From assembly GCA_036513075.1 (NCBI GenBank), contig DATBZS010000090.1, forward strand, positions 1 to 24,224: a DNA stretch of 24,224 nucleotides, read 5' to 3'. The translations under genes were made by a program, and so were the position numbers. Shown piece after piece: positions 1 through 8,186 of the stretch. The DNA is from Bog-756 sp036513075 (lineage in GTDB: Bacteria > Actinomycetota > Acidimicrobiia > Acidimicrobiales > RAAP-2). The first letter of the stretch is position 1. Every line of letters starts with the position of its first letter. The notes beneath the pieces were generated by a model that was given only the letters and a program-made list of their open reading frames with translations, made no database searches and was not told where the DNA came from.

Positions 1-457
1 GTACCGGGGCGAGCCCACCAATTGTGCCGACCGGTCAACGGGAGTGCTACTGGAACTATCCACTGCGACGGTCGATTGACTTCGCCCTATCTTCGCTCGC
101 CCCGGCGAGCCCACCCAGGGCTCTAGGGTGCTGACCAGGGATGACTGGTCGGCAGTTCGGTGCGCGCACGTTGGGGAACTCGGCAGTAACGGTGTGAGAG
201 ATGTGATCGGGGTACGACGCGTTCCCCGAGCTCACGGCGGGCGTGATGGAACTCGCCATTGTGGTGTTGACAGATGCGTTACGAGGTCAACACGATCGTG
301 AAGTCGATCGTCCTACCCGCCCAACGGCGGCATGAACCGACTGATCCACTCAAGGCACGGGAATCGTCGCCCCGGCCCAACGGGCATCCGGAGCGAATCG
401 CTCGGAGTAGATTCAAGCCCTCTCATCGAGGAACACCGGAGCGACGGAATCGTGCCC
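1..457. other. Intergenic region, no convincing gene
   Basis: No open frame here has a ribosome binding site or a recognisable protein. Two DNA structures stand out. GCTCGCC-CC-GGCGAGC at 95-110 is a compact hairpin that could be a terminator. GTGTTGAC (264-271) and GTCAACAC (286-293) form a perfect 8-bp inverted repeat with a 14-nt spacer, resembling an operator. The 12-mer GGCGAGCCCACC occurs twice, at 8-19 and 104-115. Whatever these sites serve probably lies to the left of the window. Confidence 0.5.
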
Positions 458-474
458 CCGTCCATCCAGGACGG
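458..474 (-). terminator. Hairpin after the giant surface-protein gene
   Basis: CCGTCC-ATCCA-GGACGG forms a 6-bp perfect stem with a 5-nt loop, starting 6 nt past the stop codon of the large minus-strand gene. There is no T-tract; on the minus strand it is followed by GGGGG. It would be a tail-less terminator or an mRNA 3'-end stabiliser of the kind often seen in GC-rich Actinobacteria. Confidence 0.4.
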
Positions 475-480
475 AAGTCC

Positions 481-3400
481 CTACTGGAGCTGGGACAGTC
501 CGATCACTGTGTTGGGGTGGTCGACGACCACGCCGGTGTTCCCGGTCACGGTGAGGCTGCCGACGATGGTGTTGTTGGCTACATCAACGCCACCCGAGTT
601 CCCCTTCACGGTCACCACGGCGAGGGCCCTCGCCTGACGGATCGATACCCCGCCCGTCCCCGAGTTGACCGAGATCCCGCCGATCAGGATGGACCCGCCG
701 CACGACGAAGTCCCGTCACCGATCACGACGGGTGCGGTCGCTCCGGTCGAGGAAAGCAGCAGGGCGATGCTCGTGCTGCACAGTCGCACAGTCCCGCCTT
801 TGGCAACCAGTGATCCGAGAACCAGCGCACCTTCGGCATCGAAGGATCCCCCGGCATTCACCGTGATCGAACCGATCACAAAGCACCCCGGTGCGACCCG
901 AACCGACTGGCCGGCAAGAACCGTCACCGACCCGAACGTCAGGCAGGCCAGGGTCTTCGTACTGCTGACCGTGAGCGTCCCGGCCACGAATACAAACGTG
1001 TAGTTGCCGGCGCTGAGCGTCCCAGGTCCGCACGTGATCGGGTACGAGCCCGACGTGCTGGTCGATGTCGCCGTCGTCGTGCACGCAGGACTTCCGGTCA
1101 CGCCGGAGGTGCCGAGCGTCTGCCCGTTCACGAAGCCGGTGATGGTCGACGTCAAGGTGGGCACCGCGCTGCCGAAGTTCATGCTCTGGTTGTTGGCGGT
1201 CACGGTGAGTACGGCTGGCGCCACGGTGACGGTTCCGGCGGTGTACGTCACCGAGTAGTTGGCGTCTGACGCCCCAGAACAAGTGGAGCTGTAGGAGCCG
1301 ACCGGGCTGGTCGGTCCGGCCGCAGTCGTACAGCTCAGCCCAGCACCCAGGACCGACGGACCGTCACCGTTGACGAAGCCGCTGATCGTCGGAGTGATGA
1401 CTGGCTTCTGGCCGCCGAAGACCATGGTGGCCGACGAGGCGGAAACGGTCAGCGGCGCCGCTACGACATGGTCCGATCCCTGTGTGTAGCTGATGGTGTA
1501 GTTGGGATCCACTGCCCCCGAGCACGAGGTCGCATAGGACCCCACCACACTCGAGGCTGTCGCCGTCGCGGTGCAGGTCGGAAGGCTGGCCAGCGATCCC
1601 GGACCGTCACCGTTGACGAAACCGGAGTAGGTCGGCGTCGGAGTCGCCGGTGTGCTCCCGTAGGTCTGAGTCCCCGAAGACGCCGAGATGACCAGTGCGG
1701 TAGCTCCGATCACGACGTTCCCGGGCACATAGGAGATCGCGTAGTTCGGGTCCGAAGCCCCCGAGCATGCCGTTGGATACGTTCCGACCGGGCTGTTCGG
1801 CGTAGCGGAAGTCGCGCACGTCGGAAGAGCATTCAGCACCGACGGATCCTCCCCGTTCACAAAGCCCGAGTACGTCGGGGTCACCGCTGCAGGGGTACTT
1901 CCGTACGTCATCGAACTCGAGGACGCAGCGACCACCAGGGGGGCCGCCATCTCCTGGGCGACGCCGGAGACATAGCTGATCTGGTAGTTCGCGTCCACCG
2001 CACCCGTGCATGTGCTCGGGTAGCTGGCCACCGGAGTGTCCGCGGTAGCTGTGGTCGCACAAGTCAGACCGCTACCGAGCGAGGAGACGGTGTCTCCGTT
2101 CTGGAGGCCGGTCACCGTCGGGGTGATGGCCGGGGGAGTCGATCCATAGGTGAACGATCCCGACGATGCGGTCACCGTGACCGCTGCCGGTGCCACCACG
2201 ACGATGCCGTCCACGTAGCTGATCGAATAGTTGGAATCGGACGCACCGGTGCAGGTGGACGGGTAGCTCCCTACAGAACTGCTCGCAGTCGCCACCGTCG
2301 AGCACGAGAGGCCGGCTCCCAGGACGGAGACATCCTCACTGTTCTGGAGACCGGACACCTGGGGGACGATTGCCGGCGTCGTGCCGCCGTAGACAGCCGA
2401 GTCCGATGACGCGGTGATTGTCAGTGCAGCCGGGGTGATGGCGACCGTCCCATCGACGTAGCCGATGGTGTAGTTCGGGTCCACCGCACCCGAACAAGAG
2501 GAGTCGTAACTGCCGACCGGGCTGGTCGGGAGGGCAGCGGACAGGCACGATGCGGGGGTGATGAGCGAGGTTGCGGTATCCCCGTTGACAAAGCCCGAGT
2601 ATGCCGGGGTGATGTTGGGGGCCGCGGCGCCATAAGACTGCGATCCTGACGACGCCGTCACCGTGAGCGGCGCCGGTGCCACCGTGACCGTGCTGTCCAC
2701 GTAGCTGATCGTGTAGTTGCCGTCCACTGCCCCGGAGCATGTCGCCGCATAGCTTCCGGCCGGGCTCGAGCTCGTGGCAGGCGTCGAGCACGTCGGCGCG
2801 GTGGAAAGCGATCCGGCCGTGTCCCCGTTGGTGAGACCCACGTAGCTGGCGGTCACCGCCGGGGTCGTGTCCCCGTAGGTCATGGTGGCCGGCGAGGCCA
2901 CGATGAGAAGGTCGGCGGTACCGATGACTACGGCGCCCGACACGTAGCTGATCGTGTAGTTGGGATCAGCGGCACTCGAGCAGGAAGTCGCGTAGGTGCC
3001 GGCCGGGCTTCCGGTGCTCGCGGTGGTCGAGCAGACCGGCGGAGTTGCCAGCGACAGCGACGTGTCCCCATTGACGAAGCCGACGAAGGACGCCGTCACG
3101 CCTGGAACGGAGCCGCCATAGGTGACCGATGCCGACGAGGCGGTAATGGTTAGAGGCGCCGCTGTCACCGACACGATGCCCTCGACGTAGGTGATCGTGT
3201 AGTTCCCGTCGACTGCTCCCGAGCACATCGACGGGTAGGCCCCTACCGGACTGCCGGTGATTGAGGTCGTCTCGCACTGCAGGCCCGCTCCCAGGACGGC
3301 GCTGGTCTCGCCGTTCTGGAGGCCGTCGACGGCGTAGGAGATGGTCGGGACCGGATCGCCGTAGACCGACGAGCCGGACGACGCTGTGATGTTGAGCGGG

Positions 3401-6156
3401 GCCGGGGTGATGCCGACCGTGCCGGCGACGTAGGTGATCGAGTAGTTCGGGTCGGACGCCCCAGAGCATGAGGACGGGTACTCGCCTACCGGGCTGGTCG
3501 TGGTGGCGGTCGTCCCGCAGGTCAGCCCGGCACCGAGAACGGAGGGGTCCTCGCCGTTTTGGAGGCCGGCGACGGTCGGGGCGATGGCGGGTACGTCTCC
3601 GCCGTACGTCATGGTGCCCGACGATGCGGTTACTGTCAGCGCGGCCTGGGTGACCGCGATCGAGCCGTCCACGTAGGTGATGGCGTAGTTCGGGTCAACG
3701 GCACCGTTACACGACGAATCGTAGGCGCCGACCGGGCTGGCCGGGGAGGCCGTCGTGGTGCAGGCAAGCCCTCCGCCGAGCACAGATGCACCTTCGCCGT
3801 TCTGGAGGCCGCTGATCGTCGAGCTCACCGTCGGCACCGTGCCGCCGTACGTCATAGAGGTCGACAATGCTGTGACGGTGACCGGCGCAGGCGTAACTGT
3901 CACCGTGCCGCCGACGTAGCTGATGTCGTAGTTCGGATCCGCCGCACCCGTGCAGGAGCTGGGATAGGTCCCGACGTTGCTCGTCGTCGTCGCCGTCGTG
4001 GTGCAAGACGCCTGGGTGGTCAGCGAGGCCGACGTGTCACCGTTGAGGAACCCCGAGTAGGACGGACTGATCGCCGTCGCCGCCGTTCCGTATGTGGTGG
4101 CCACTGATGAAGCTGTCACCAGCAGCGGGGCCGCTCCGACAGTCACCTGTCCGGCGGTGTAGCTGAATACGTAGTTCGGATCTACCGCTCCGGTACAGGT
4201 GCTCGGGTAGCTTCCGACCCCGCTCGAGGAGGTGGCGGTCGTCGTGCAGGTGGGCGCCGCGGTCAGCGAGGAGGGCGTGTCGCTGTTCACGAACCCTACG
4301 AAGTTGGGTGTGATGGCTGGGACGGACCCGCCGTAGAACATGGTGCCCGATGACGCCGAGATGCTGAGCGGTGCCGGCGCAACCACGATCTGTCCCGCTG
4401 CATAGCTGATCGAGTAGTTGGCACCGGCTGCGCCCGAGCAGGTGGTCGGATACGTGGCGGCCGGGCTGGTTGCAGTGGCCGTGGTCGAACAGGTCGGCTG
4501 AGCACTGAGGGCGCTCGGACCGTCACCGTTGACGAAACCGGCGAAGGAGGCGACCACCGGGGCCGGAGACGTCCCGTACGTGACGGCTGCCGAGGAGCCG
4601 GTAATGACCAACGGGGCGGGTGTGACCGTCACGGGCAGCGCGGTCGAGCCGCTCCCCGACGATCCCGTGTCGCCCGAGTACGTGGCTTTCAGGTTGTGCA
4701 CACTCGCGGTCAGGCTCGAGAGCGTGCACTGCGCCTGCTCGCTTGAACCGACCAGGCTCAGCGCGACTGCGCTGCACGCTGAGATCGGCGAGGTACCGTC
4801 GGCGAATGCGACCGTTCCACCACTATCGGAACCGGTCACCACCGCGGTGAGGGTCTCGGACTGGCCGAAGGTGGGCGAGGTCACCGCCGCGGTCAGCGAC
4901 GTGGTGGTGGAGGTCTGGGTCGGAACGGCGATAGCAAGGGTGTGCGAGGAGCCGGATCCCGAAGCCAACCCGACGAAGGCCGTTAGTGGTGGGGCGGTCA
5001 CCTGCGTCGGCGACCACGCGTCGACCGTGGTCCCGATGCCCAACTGGCCGAAGCCGTTCTGACCCCAAGCGTAGAGATTTCCATTGGGGAGGAGGGCGAG
5101 GCTGTCGTACTGCCCGGTAGTGATCGCGCTGGGCGTCCCGCCCGACGGCAAGTTGATCGCCTCCGGCAACAGCTGGGTGGTGGTGGTCCCGTCGCCGATC
5201 TGACCATAGAGGTTGTAGCCCCAGGCATAGAGCTTCCCGTCGGACCCGATGGCGAGGCTGTGGTACAAACCGGCGGCCAAGGCCGTGGCACTGACTCCGC
5301 TCGGCATAGACACCAGCTGCGGCTTCACGTGCTGGGTCTTGTTGCCGTCACCTAGTTGGCCGTCCACGTTGTAACCCCATGAATACAGGTTTCCGTCCGA
5401 GCCGATGGCCAGGCTGTGGTACCCGCCTGCGGCGATGTTGGTCGCCGTCACCCCGCTCGGGAAGACGGCCAGCACCGGGTTCGCCGGTGTGGTTTTCAGA
5501 CCATTCCCCAGCTGGCCGTTGCCGTTGTAGCCCCATCCGTACACCTTGCCAGTGGAGGCGAGTGCCAGCGCGTGGAACTGGCCCCCGGCGATAGCGGTCA
5601 CGGTGACACCGGCCGGGATCGAGACCTGGACAGGCGTCGAGGAATTGTTGCCGTTCCCGTCGCCGAGCTCGTTCAGACTGTTGTCGCCCCAGGCGTAGAC
5701 ATTGCCGTCGGACCCGAGAGCGAAGCTGTCGTCAGTGCTGGCGGCGACCTTGGTCGCGTGGACGCCTGACGGAAGCTGCACGACGATCGGATTCGACTTG
5801 TTGGTGGTGGTGCCGTCGCCGAGCTGGCCGAAGCCGTTCTGACCCCAGGCGTAGAGGTTCCCGTCGGTGCCGATGGCCAGGCTGTGGTAGCCGCCAGCCG
5901 CACTGGCCGTGACGCCCACGCCGGAGGGAAGGGATACCGGAGTGGGCACCGATGAATTGGTTGATGACCCATTCCCCAGCTGTCCTGCGGCGTTGTAGCC
6001 CCAGCTCTCGAGGATCTGATTGGACGCTGCACCTGCCGGCGTCGCGACACCGATCGCCACCAGCGCGGTGGAGGCAGCCAGTGCGATCGAGGCCGCCAGT
6101 CGTGCGCCCCCCGATCGGTTCCGATAAGCGCGGCTCTCGCGTGCGTTCGTGCGCAT
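481..6156 (-). CDS. Giant secreted RCC1 / Ig-like / MBG-repeat protein
   Basis: The protein is 1,891 residues, most likely a cell-surface or extracellular structural or adhesion protein. ATG at 6156 is chosen because GGAAAGG lies about 12 nt upstream and a signal peptide follows (Arg-rich start, hydrophobic stretch about 20-40, cleavage near AGA-A at 43). An in-frame start at 6261 would add 35 residues ahead of this signal. Residues about 50-410 hold seven RCC1-type repeats, each with a WGxN...GQLGxG core, as expected for a seven-bladed beta-propeller. Residues about 414-512 resemble a bacterial Ig-like (Big_3) domain. Residues about 514-1731 contain 15 tandem repeats of about 81 residues of the MBG/YDG type (APLTVTASS..TYG...GFVNGD...C...YP..C.GA.DPNY.I.Y). 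Nearly every repeat has one pair of cysteines. The last 160 residues are Gly/Val/Thr-rich and beta-solenoid-like. No LPXTG or terminal membrane helix is present. Domain assignment is firm; the function is inferred. Confidence 0.9.
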   Translation of the reverse strand: MRTNARESRAYRNRSGGARLAASIALAASTALVAIGVATPAGAASNQILESWGYNAAGQLGNGSSTNSSVPTPVSLPSGVGVTASAAGGYHSLAIGTDGNLYAWGQNGFGQLGDGTTTNKSNPIVVQLPSGVHATKVAASTDDSFALGSDGNVYAWGDNSLNELGDGNGNNSSTPVQVSIPAGVTVTAIAGGQFHALALASTGKVYGWGYNGNGQLGNGLKTTPANPVLAVFPSGVTATNIAAGGYHSLAIGSDGNLYSWGYNVDGQLGDGNKTQHVKPQLVSMPSGVSATALAAGLYHSLAIGSDGKLYAWGYNLYGQIGDGTTTTQLLPEAINLPSGGTPSAITTGQYDSLALLPNGNLYAWGQNGFGQLGIGTTVDAWSPTQVTAPPLTAFVGLASGSGSSHTLAIAVPTQTSTTTSLTAAVTSPTFGQSETLTAVVTGSDSGGTVAFADGTSPISACSAVALSLVGSSEQAQCTLSSLTASVHNLKATYSGDTGSSGSGSTALPVTVTPAPLVITGSSAAVTYGTSPAPVVASFAGFVNGDGPSALSAQPTCSTTATATSPAATYPTTCSGAAGANYSISYAAGQIVVAPAPLSISASSGTMFYGGSVPAITPNFVGFVNSDTPSSLTAAPTCTTTATSSSGVGSYPSTCTGAVDPNYVFSYTAGQVTVGAAPLLVTASSVATTYGTAATAISPSYSGFLNGDTSASLTTQASCTTTATTTSNVGTYPSSCTGAADPNYDISYVGGTVTVTPAPVTVTALSTSMTYGGTVPTVSSTISGLQNGEGASVLGGGLACTTTASPASPVGAYDSSCNGAVDPNYAITYVDGSIAVTQAALTVTASSGTMTYGGDVPAIAPTVAGLQNGEDPSVLGAGLTCGTTATTTSPVGEYPSSCSGASDPNYSITYVAGTVGITPAPLNITASSGSSVYGDPVPTISYAVDGLQNGETSAVLGAGLQCETTSITGSPVGAYPSMCSGAVDGNYTITYVEGIVSVTAAPLTITASSASVTYGGSVPGVTASFVGFVNGDTSLSLATPPVCSTTASTGSPAGTYATSCSSAADPNYTISYVSGAVVIGTADLLIVASPATMTYGDTTPAVTASYVGLTNGDTAGSLSTAPTCSTPATSSSPAGSYAATCSGAVDGNYTISYVDSTVTVAPAPLTVTASSGSQSYGAAAPNITPAYSGFVNGDTATSLITPASCLSAALPTSPVGSYDSSCSGAVDPNYTIGYVDGTVAITPAALTITASSDSAVYGGTTPAIVPQVSGLQNSEDVSVLGAGLSCSTVATASSSVGSYPSTCTGASDSNYSISYVDGIVVVAPAAVTVTASSGSFTYGSTPPAITPTVTGLQNGDTVSSLGSGLTCATTATADTPVASYPSTCTGAVDANYQISYVSGVAQEMAAPLVVAASSSSMTYGSTPAAVTPTYSGFVNGEDPSVLNALPTCATSATPNSPVGTYPTACSGASDPNYAISYVPGNVVIGATALVISASSGTQTYGSTPATPTPTYSGFVNGDGPGSLASLPTCTATATASSVVGSYATSCSGAVDPNYTISYTQGSDHVVAAPLTVSASSATMVFGGQKPVITPTISGFVNGDGPSVLGAGLSCTTAAGPTSPVGSYSSTCSGASDANYSVTYTAGTVTVAPAVLTVTANNQSMNFGSAVPTLTSTITGFVNGQTLGTSGVTGSPACTTTATSTSTSGSYPITCGPGTLSAGNYTFVFVAGTLTVSSTKTLACLTFGSVTVLAGQSVRVAPGCFVIGSITVNAGGSFDAEGALVLGSLVAKGGTVRLCSTSIALLLSSTGATAPVVIGDGTSSCGGSILIGGISVNSGTGGVSIRQARALAVVTVKGNSGGVDVANNTIVGSLTVTGNTGVVVDHPNTVIGLSQLQ
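964..4617 (-). repeat. 15 tandem coding repeats of about 243 bp (MBG array)
   Basis: The DNA encoding the MBG domains is a diverged in-frame tandem array. Units fall into two sequence types at the mid-repeat loop. One is GLQNGE..SVLGAGL.C (units 4, 5, 6, 10 and, less clearly, 11). The other is GFVNGD..SL....C (most others). Unit 14 is a hybrid, with GFVNGD followed by SVLGAGLSC. Clustering of like units suggests expansion by block duplication and recombination. Unit boundaries are approximate. Confidence 0.8.
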
Positions 6157-6257
6157 AATAATTTGTGCCTTTCCGACCGGCCCAGTGGTCCGATTCCGCC
6201 TGGCCCTGAGCGAGTGGCCCGGGCATGTACTAGATCGCGTTTCGACCCGCGGGGTCG

Positions 6258-6911
6258 TCAACCGATGGTGATCGTGCTCTGCGTGGGATCGACTGTGGCC
6301 GAGGCGACCGAGCCGGCGTTGTCTTCACAATTCTGGATCGCCAGCGACGACGCCGGGTCGAAGTATGCGCCGATTGCGACCGGGCCAGCAAACGAGCCCC
6401 TGGCGGTTCCGGTGATCGAGTATCCGAGGTTACCGGCGCCGTCGGCGCCGATCGCACTGGCATTCAACTTCGCGCTAGTTGGAGACATCAAGCCCGACGG
6501 CAGCGTCCAATCGAGGACAGCGTGCTTGAGAGCGAATAGGAGCGTAGGAAAGAAGAAGCACCCGCCAGCATGGTCCAGACGGTTGAGAACGAACGGCCTC
6601 ATCTTGATGACGATGGCCTTGGTTGCGAGTCCGGAAACAGGGACAGGCGCCGTCGTGCCCGTGCACCCGCCGATTTCGGCCGGCGCCACGGTGATCACCT
6701 CGCTGATTCCCTTACCGACCAGGGTGCCAATTCCCGGAGTGAGTGGGGGATTGAAGGTGAAGGTGGTGCTCAAGGTGCAAGAGATCGTGCCGGTACCCTT
6801 GATGACCCTGGTCCTGGCTGATGCTGATCCTGAGAATGCCGCAAGGCCTGCGACTATGCACAGCAACGCCATTGCGATCTTGATCGACTGTCGACGTCTC
6901 ACGTCCGCCAC
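6258..6911 (-). CDS. Secreted protein of unknown function, 217 aa
   Basis: No family was recognised. The N-terminus is a signal peptide: Arg/Lys-rich start, hydrophobic core IAMALLCIVAGLAAF and a likely cleavage after SASA near residue 32. The mature part is about 185 residues, rich in Gly, Thr and Ser with beta-strand character. It has four cysteines, in SCTL, GGCTG, GGCFFF and QNCED, which could form two disulfides. The start is uncertain: GTG at 6911 and GTG at 6902 are both possible and neither has a strong ribosome binding site. The gene lies 101 nt upstream of the giant surface protein in the same direction, so the two exported proteins may be co-transcribed. Its leader carries a candidate riboswitch. 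Confidence 0.75.
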   Translation of the reverse strand: MADVRRRQSIKIAMALLCIVAGLAAFSGSASARTRVIKGTGTISCTLSTTFTFNPPLTPGIGTLVGKGISEVITVAPAEIGGCTGTTAPVPVSGLATKAIVIKMRPFVLNRLDHAGGCFFFPTLLFALKHAVLDWTLPSGLMSPTSAKLNASAIGADGAGNLGYSITGTARGSFAGPVAIGAYFDPASSLAIQNCEDNAGSVASATVDPTQSTITIG

Positions 6912-6978
6912 CCCGTTCTGAGATCAACACGCGCTGCCCGTCGAGCACCAATTGGGTGACCGCCGCCGCACACCAACG

Positions 6979-7060
6979 GGTGGACTTCTGCCCACCAACT
7001 ATCGGCAAACTAATGGAACTCTTCGGGGCTTTCATCCCAAAAATTGATGATTTGCCCGGC
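6979..7060 (-). promoter_or_regulatory. Candidate class I c-di-GMP (GEMM-I-like) riboswitch with downstream hairpin
   Basis: Read on the minus strand, three blocks occur in the order and spacing of short GEMM-I aptamers: GGGCAAA (7057-7051), GATGAAAGCC (ending at 7027; GEMM-I has GACGCAAAGCC) and GTTTGCCGAT (7010-7001; GEMM-I has GGTTGCCGA or GGTTACCGA). The distance from GGGCAAA to AAAGCC is 31 nt, against about 34 nt in the Vibrio Vc2 aptamer. Right after it, GGTGGG-CAGAAG-TCCACC (6996-6979) forms a hairpin that could be the expression platform. The start codon follows about 68 nt later. Against it: the second block lacks one base and the P3 stem is poor. This is an inference from remembered consensus, without a covariance search. 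Confidence 0.38.
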
Positions 7061-7356
7061 ACCGCCACGCTAAGGGGCGAACCGGCCACTCAGCACAATT
7101 AGACCGGACCTTCGGCGGCAATCAGGTGGACGCGCGTCGGGCCCGTCGGCACCGTGATGTCACGATCGCGGCGTCCGCTCCTCACTGAACGTTGATTCAC
7201 GAGCCGGCAGCACGGCCGCACTCGAATCAGCGTCTTACCCGAACTGCGGAACCCGAACCGGACGCATCAGGACCCTTCGGGCCAGCGCGCCGATCTTCGA
7301 AACTGGCGACACCATCCAAAAGCGGATGACTGAGGCGAAATGATCCGACGTTCGTC

Positions 7357-7370
7357 GAGCGACGTCGCTC
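7357..7370 (-). terminator. Palindrome after the encapsulin gene
   Basis: GAGCGACGTCGCTC is a perfect 14-bp palindrome beginning 10 nt past the encapsulin stop. Folded, it gives a 5-bp stem with a 4-nt loop. No T-run follows, so termination would be of the tail-less type. A protein-binding site is the alternative. Confidence 0.35.
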
Positions 7371-7379
7371 AGAGGAGCG

Positions 7380-8186
7380 TCACGTCGACCGGCGGAGGGA
7401 GACGGCTGCGTCGGGCTCCACGACCCGGAAGCTGAAGCTCTCCTCGATGTAGAGCCGGACGACGTCGGCATCGTGATCGAGATAGCCGAGCGAAAGATCC
7501 TCACCACTCTCGAAGAGGAAGTCGCCACCTCGGAGACTCAGCACGATCCCGCCCTCGACACCGGGTGCCCACACCAGTGGTCCGCCGAGGATCTGACGGA
7601 GATGGTCGAAGAGGAGATGGCCACCGTGCTCAGCCGTCTCGACGATGCCGGTGTAGATCTCAGGACTGATGACGAGGCCGTACGGCCCGTCGATCCCTGC
7701 GCCGCGGATCGCGTCTGTCGCCCGGGCGACGGCTGTCGGGTACTGGTCACCGTCGGACCCCAGCTCGATCGGTCGATGTGAGGTGCTCTCGGTGATCCCC
7801 AGAATTCCGGCGTCTTCGTATCCGTGGAACACCGAAGTGTTCTCTGCCACGGCGATCTGTCGGGCCGCTTCGTCGAGCTCGGCGAGATCGGGGTTCGAGG
7901 CCCCGCGGTCGACGTCGTCGACGTCGACACGTGAGACCCGGAACTCGGCGCGCAGCTCCACCAGGGGCATGACCCGACGTTGCGCAGCGCTCACACCCTC
8001 GGAAGGTCCGGGAATCCTGCCGATGCGACCCAGGTCGGTGGCGGAGTAGGACCAGCCGTGAGGACCGGCGAAGTCGATCACCCGGCGGGCCGCCAGATGC
8101 GCAGACAGACGGCACCTGGCCTCTTCCTCGAGGACCTCCCACGCCGCCTCGGACAGGGGGGCCAGATCGCGGTGCAGATGGTCCAT
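7380..8186 (-). CDS. Family 1 encapsulin nanocompartment shell protein
   Basis: The 268-residue protein matches family 1 encapsulins (linocin M18-like, HK97 fold) along its length. The N-terminus MDHLHRDLAPLSEAAWEVLE is typical of the family. RRVIDFAGPHGW is followed by R.MPLVELRAEF, a mid-protein FHGYEDAGILGI, GPYGLVISPEIYT and the C-terminal ESFSFRVVEPDAA. Such shells assemble into icosahedral cages, usually 60-mers, and take up cargo carrying a C-terminal tag. ATG at 8186 is preferred over GTG at 8189 because it gives the canonical N-terminus. It shares one base with the stop codon of the upstream ferritin gene (TGATG), and GAGGGAGGA lies just upstream. The tagged ferritin next door identifies iron storage as the likely role. 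Confidence 0.95.
   Translation of the reverse strand: MDHLHRDLAPLSEAAWEVLEEEARCRLSAHLAARRVIDFAGPHGWSYSATDLGRIGRIPGPSEGVSAAQRRVMPLVELRAEFRVSRVDVDDVDRGASNPDLAELDEAARQIAVAENTSVFHGYEDAGILGITESTSHRPIELGSDGDQYPTAVARATDAIRGAGIDGPYGLVISPEIYTGIVETAEHGGHLLFDHLRQILGGPLVWAPGVEGGIVLSLRGGDFLFESGEDLSLGYLDHDADVVRLYIEESFSFRVVEPDAAVSLRRST

Larger units (their letters stand above)
6912..7379. other. Gene-free region holding the leader of the 217-aa gene
   Basis: This 468-nt stretch separates the encapsulin 3' end from the secreted-protein gene. It is locally less GC-rich than its surroundings between about 7000 and 7050. It contains the riboswitch-like element and hairpin described separately, and a palindrome just after the encapsulin stop codon. 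No supported protein-coding frame was found. Confidence 0.5.

Noticed and set aside
56..259. 67-residue minus-strand open frame
   Set aside because: No ribosome binding site, no family motif and composition like random GC-rich sequence.
964..4617. Regular spacing suggested a CRISPR or satellite array
   Set aside because: The period is about 243 bp and fully protein-coding; repeats are diverged with no unique spacers.
274..5769. Many plus- and minus-strand frames of 60-313 residues inside the giant gene
   Set aside because: They are Arg/Pro/Gly-rich or repetitive shadows of the tandem MBG and RCC1 coding repeats in other frames.
7151..7162. CGTGA-TG-TCACG dyad in the 7.1-kb intergenic region
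   Set aside because: Short dyad of a kind expected by chance in GC-rich DNA, with no promoter next to it.
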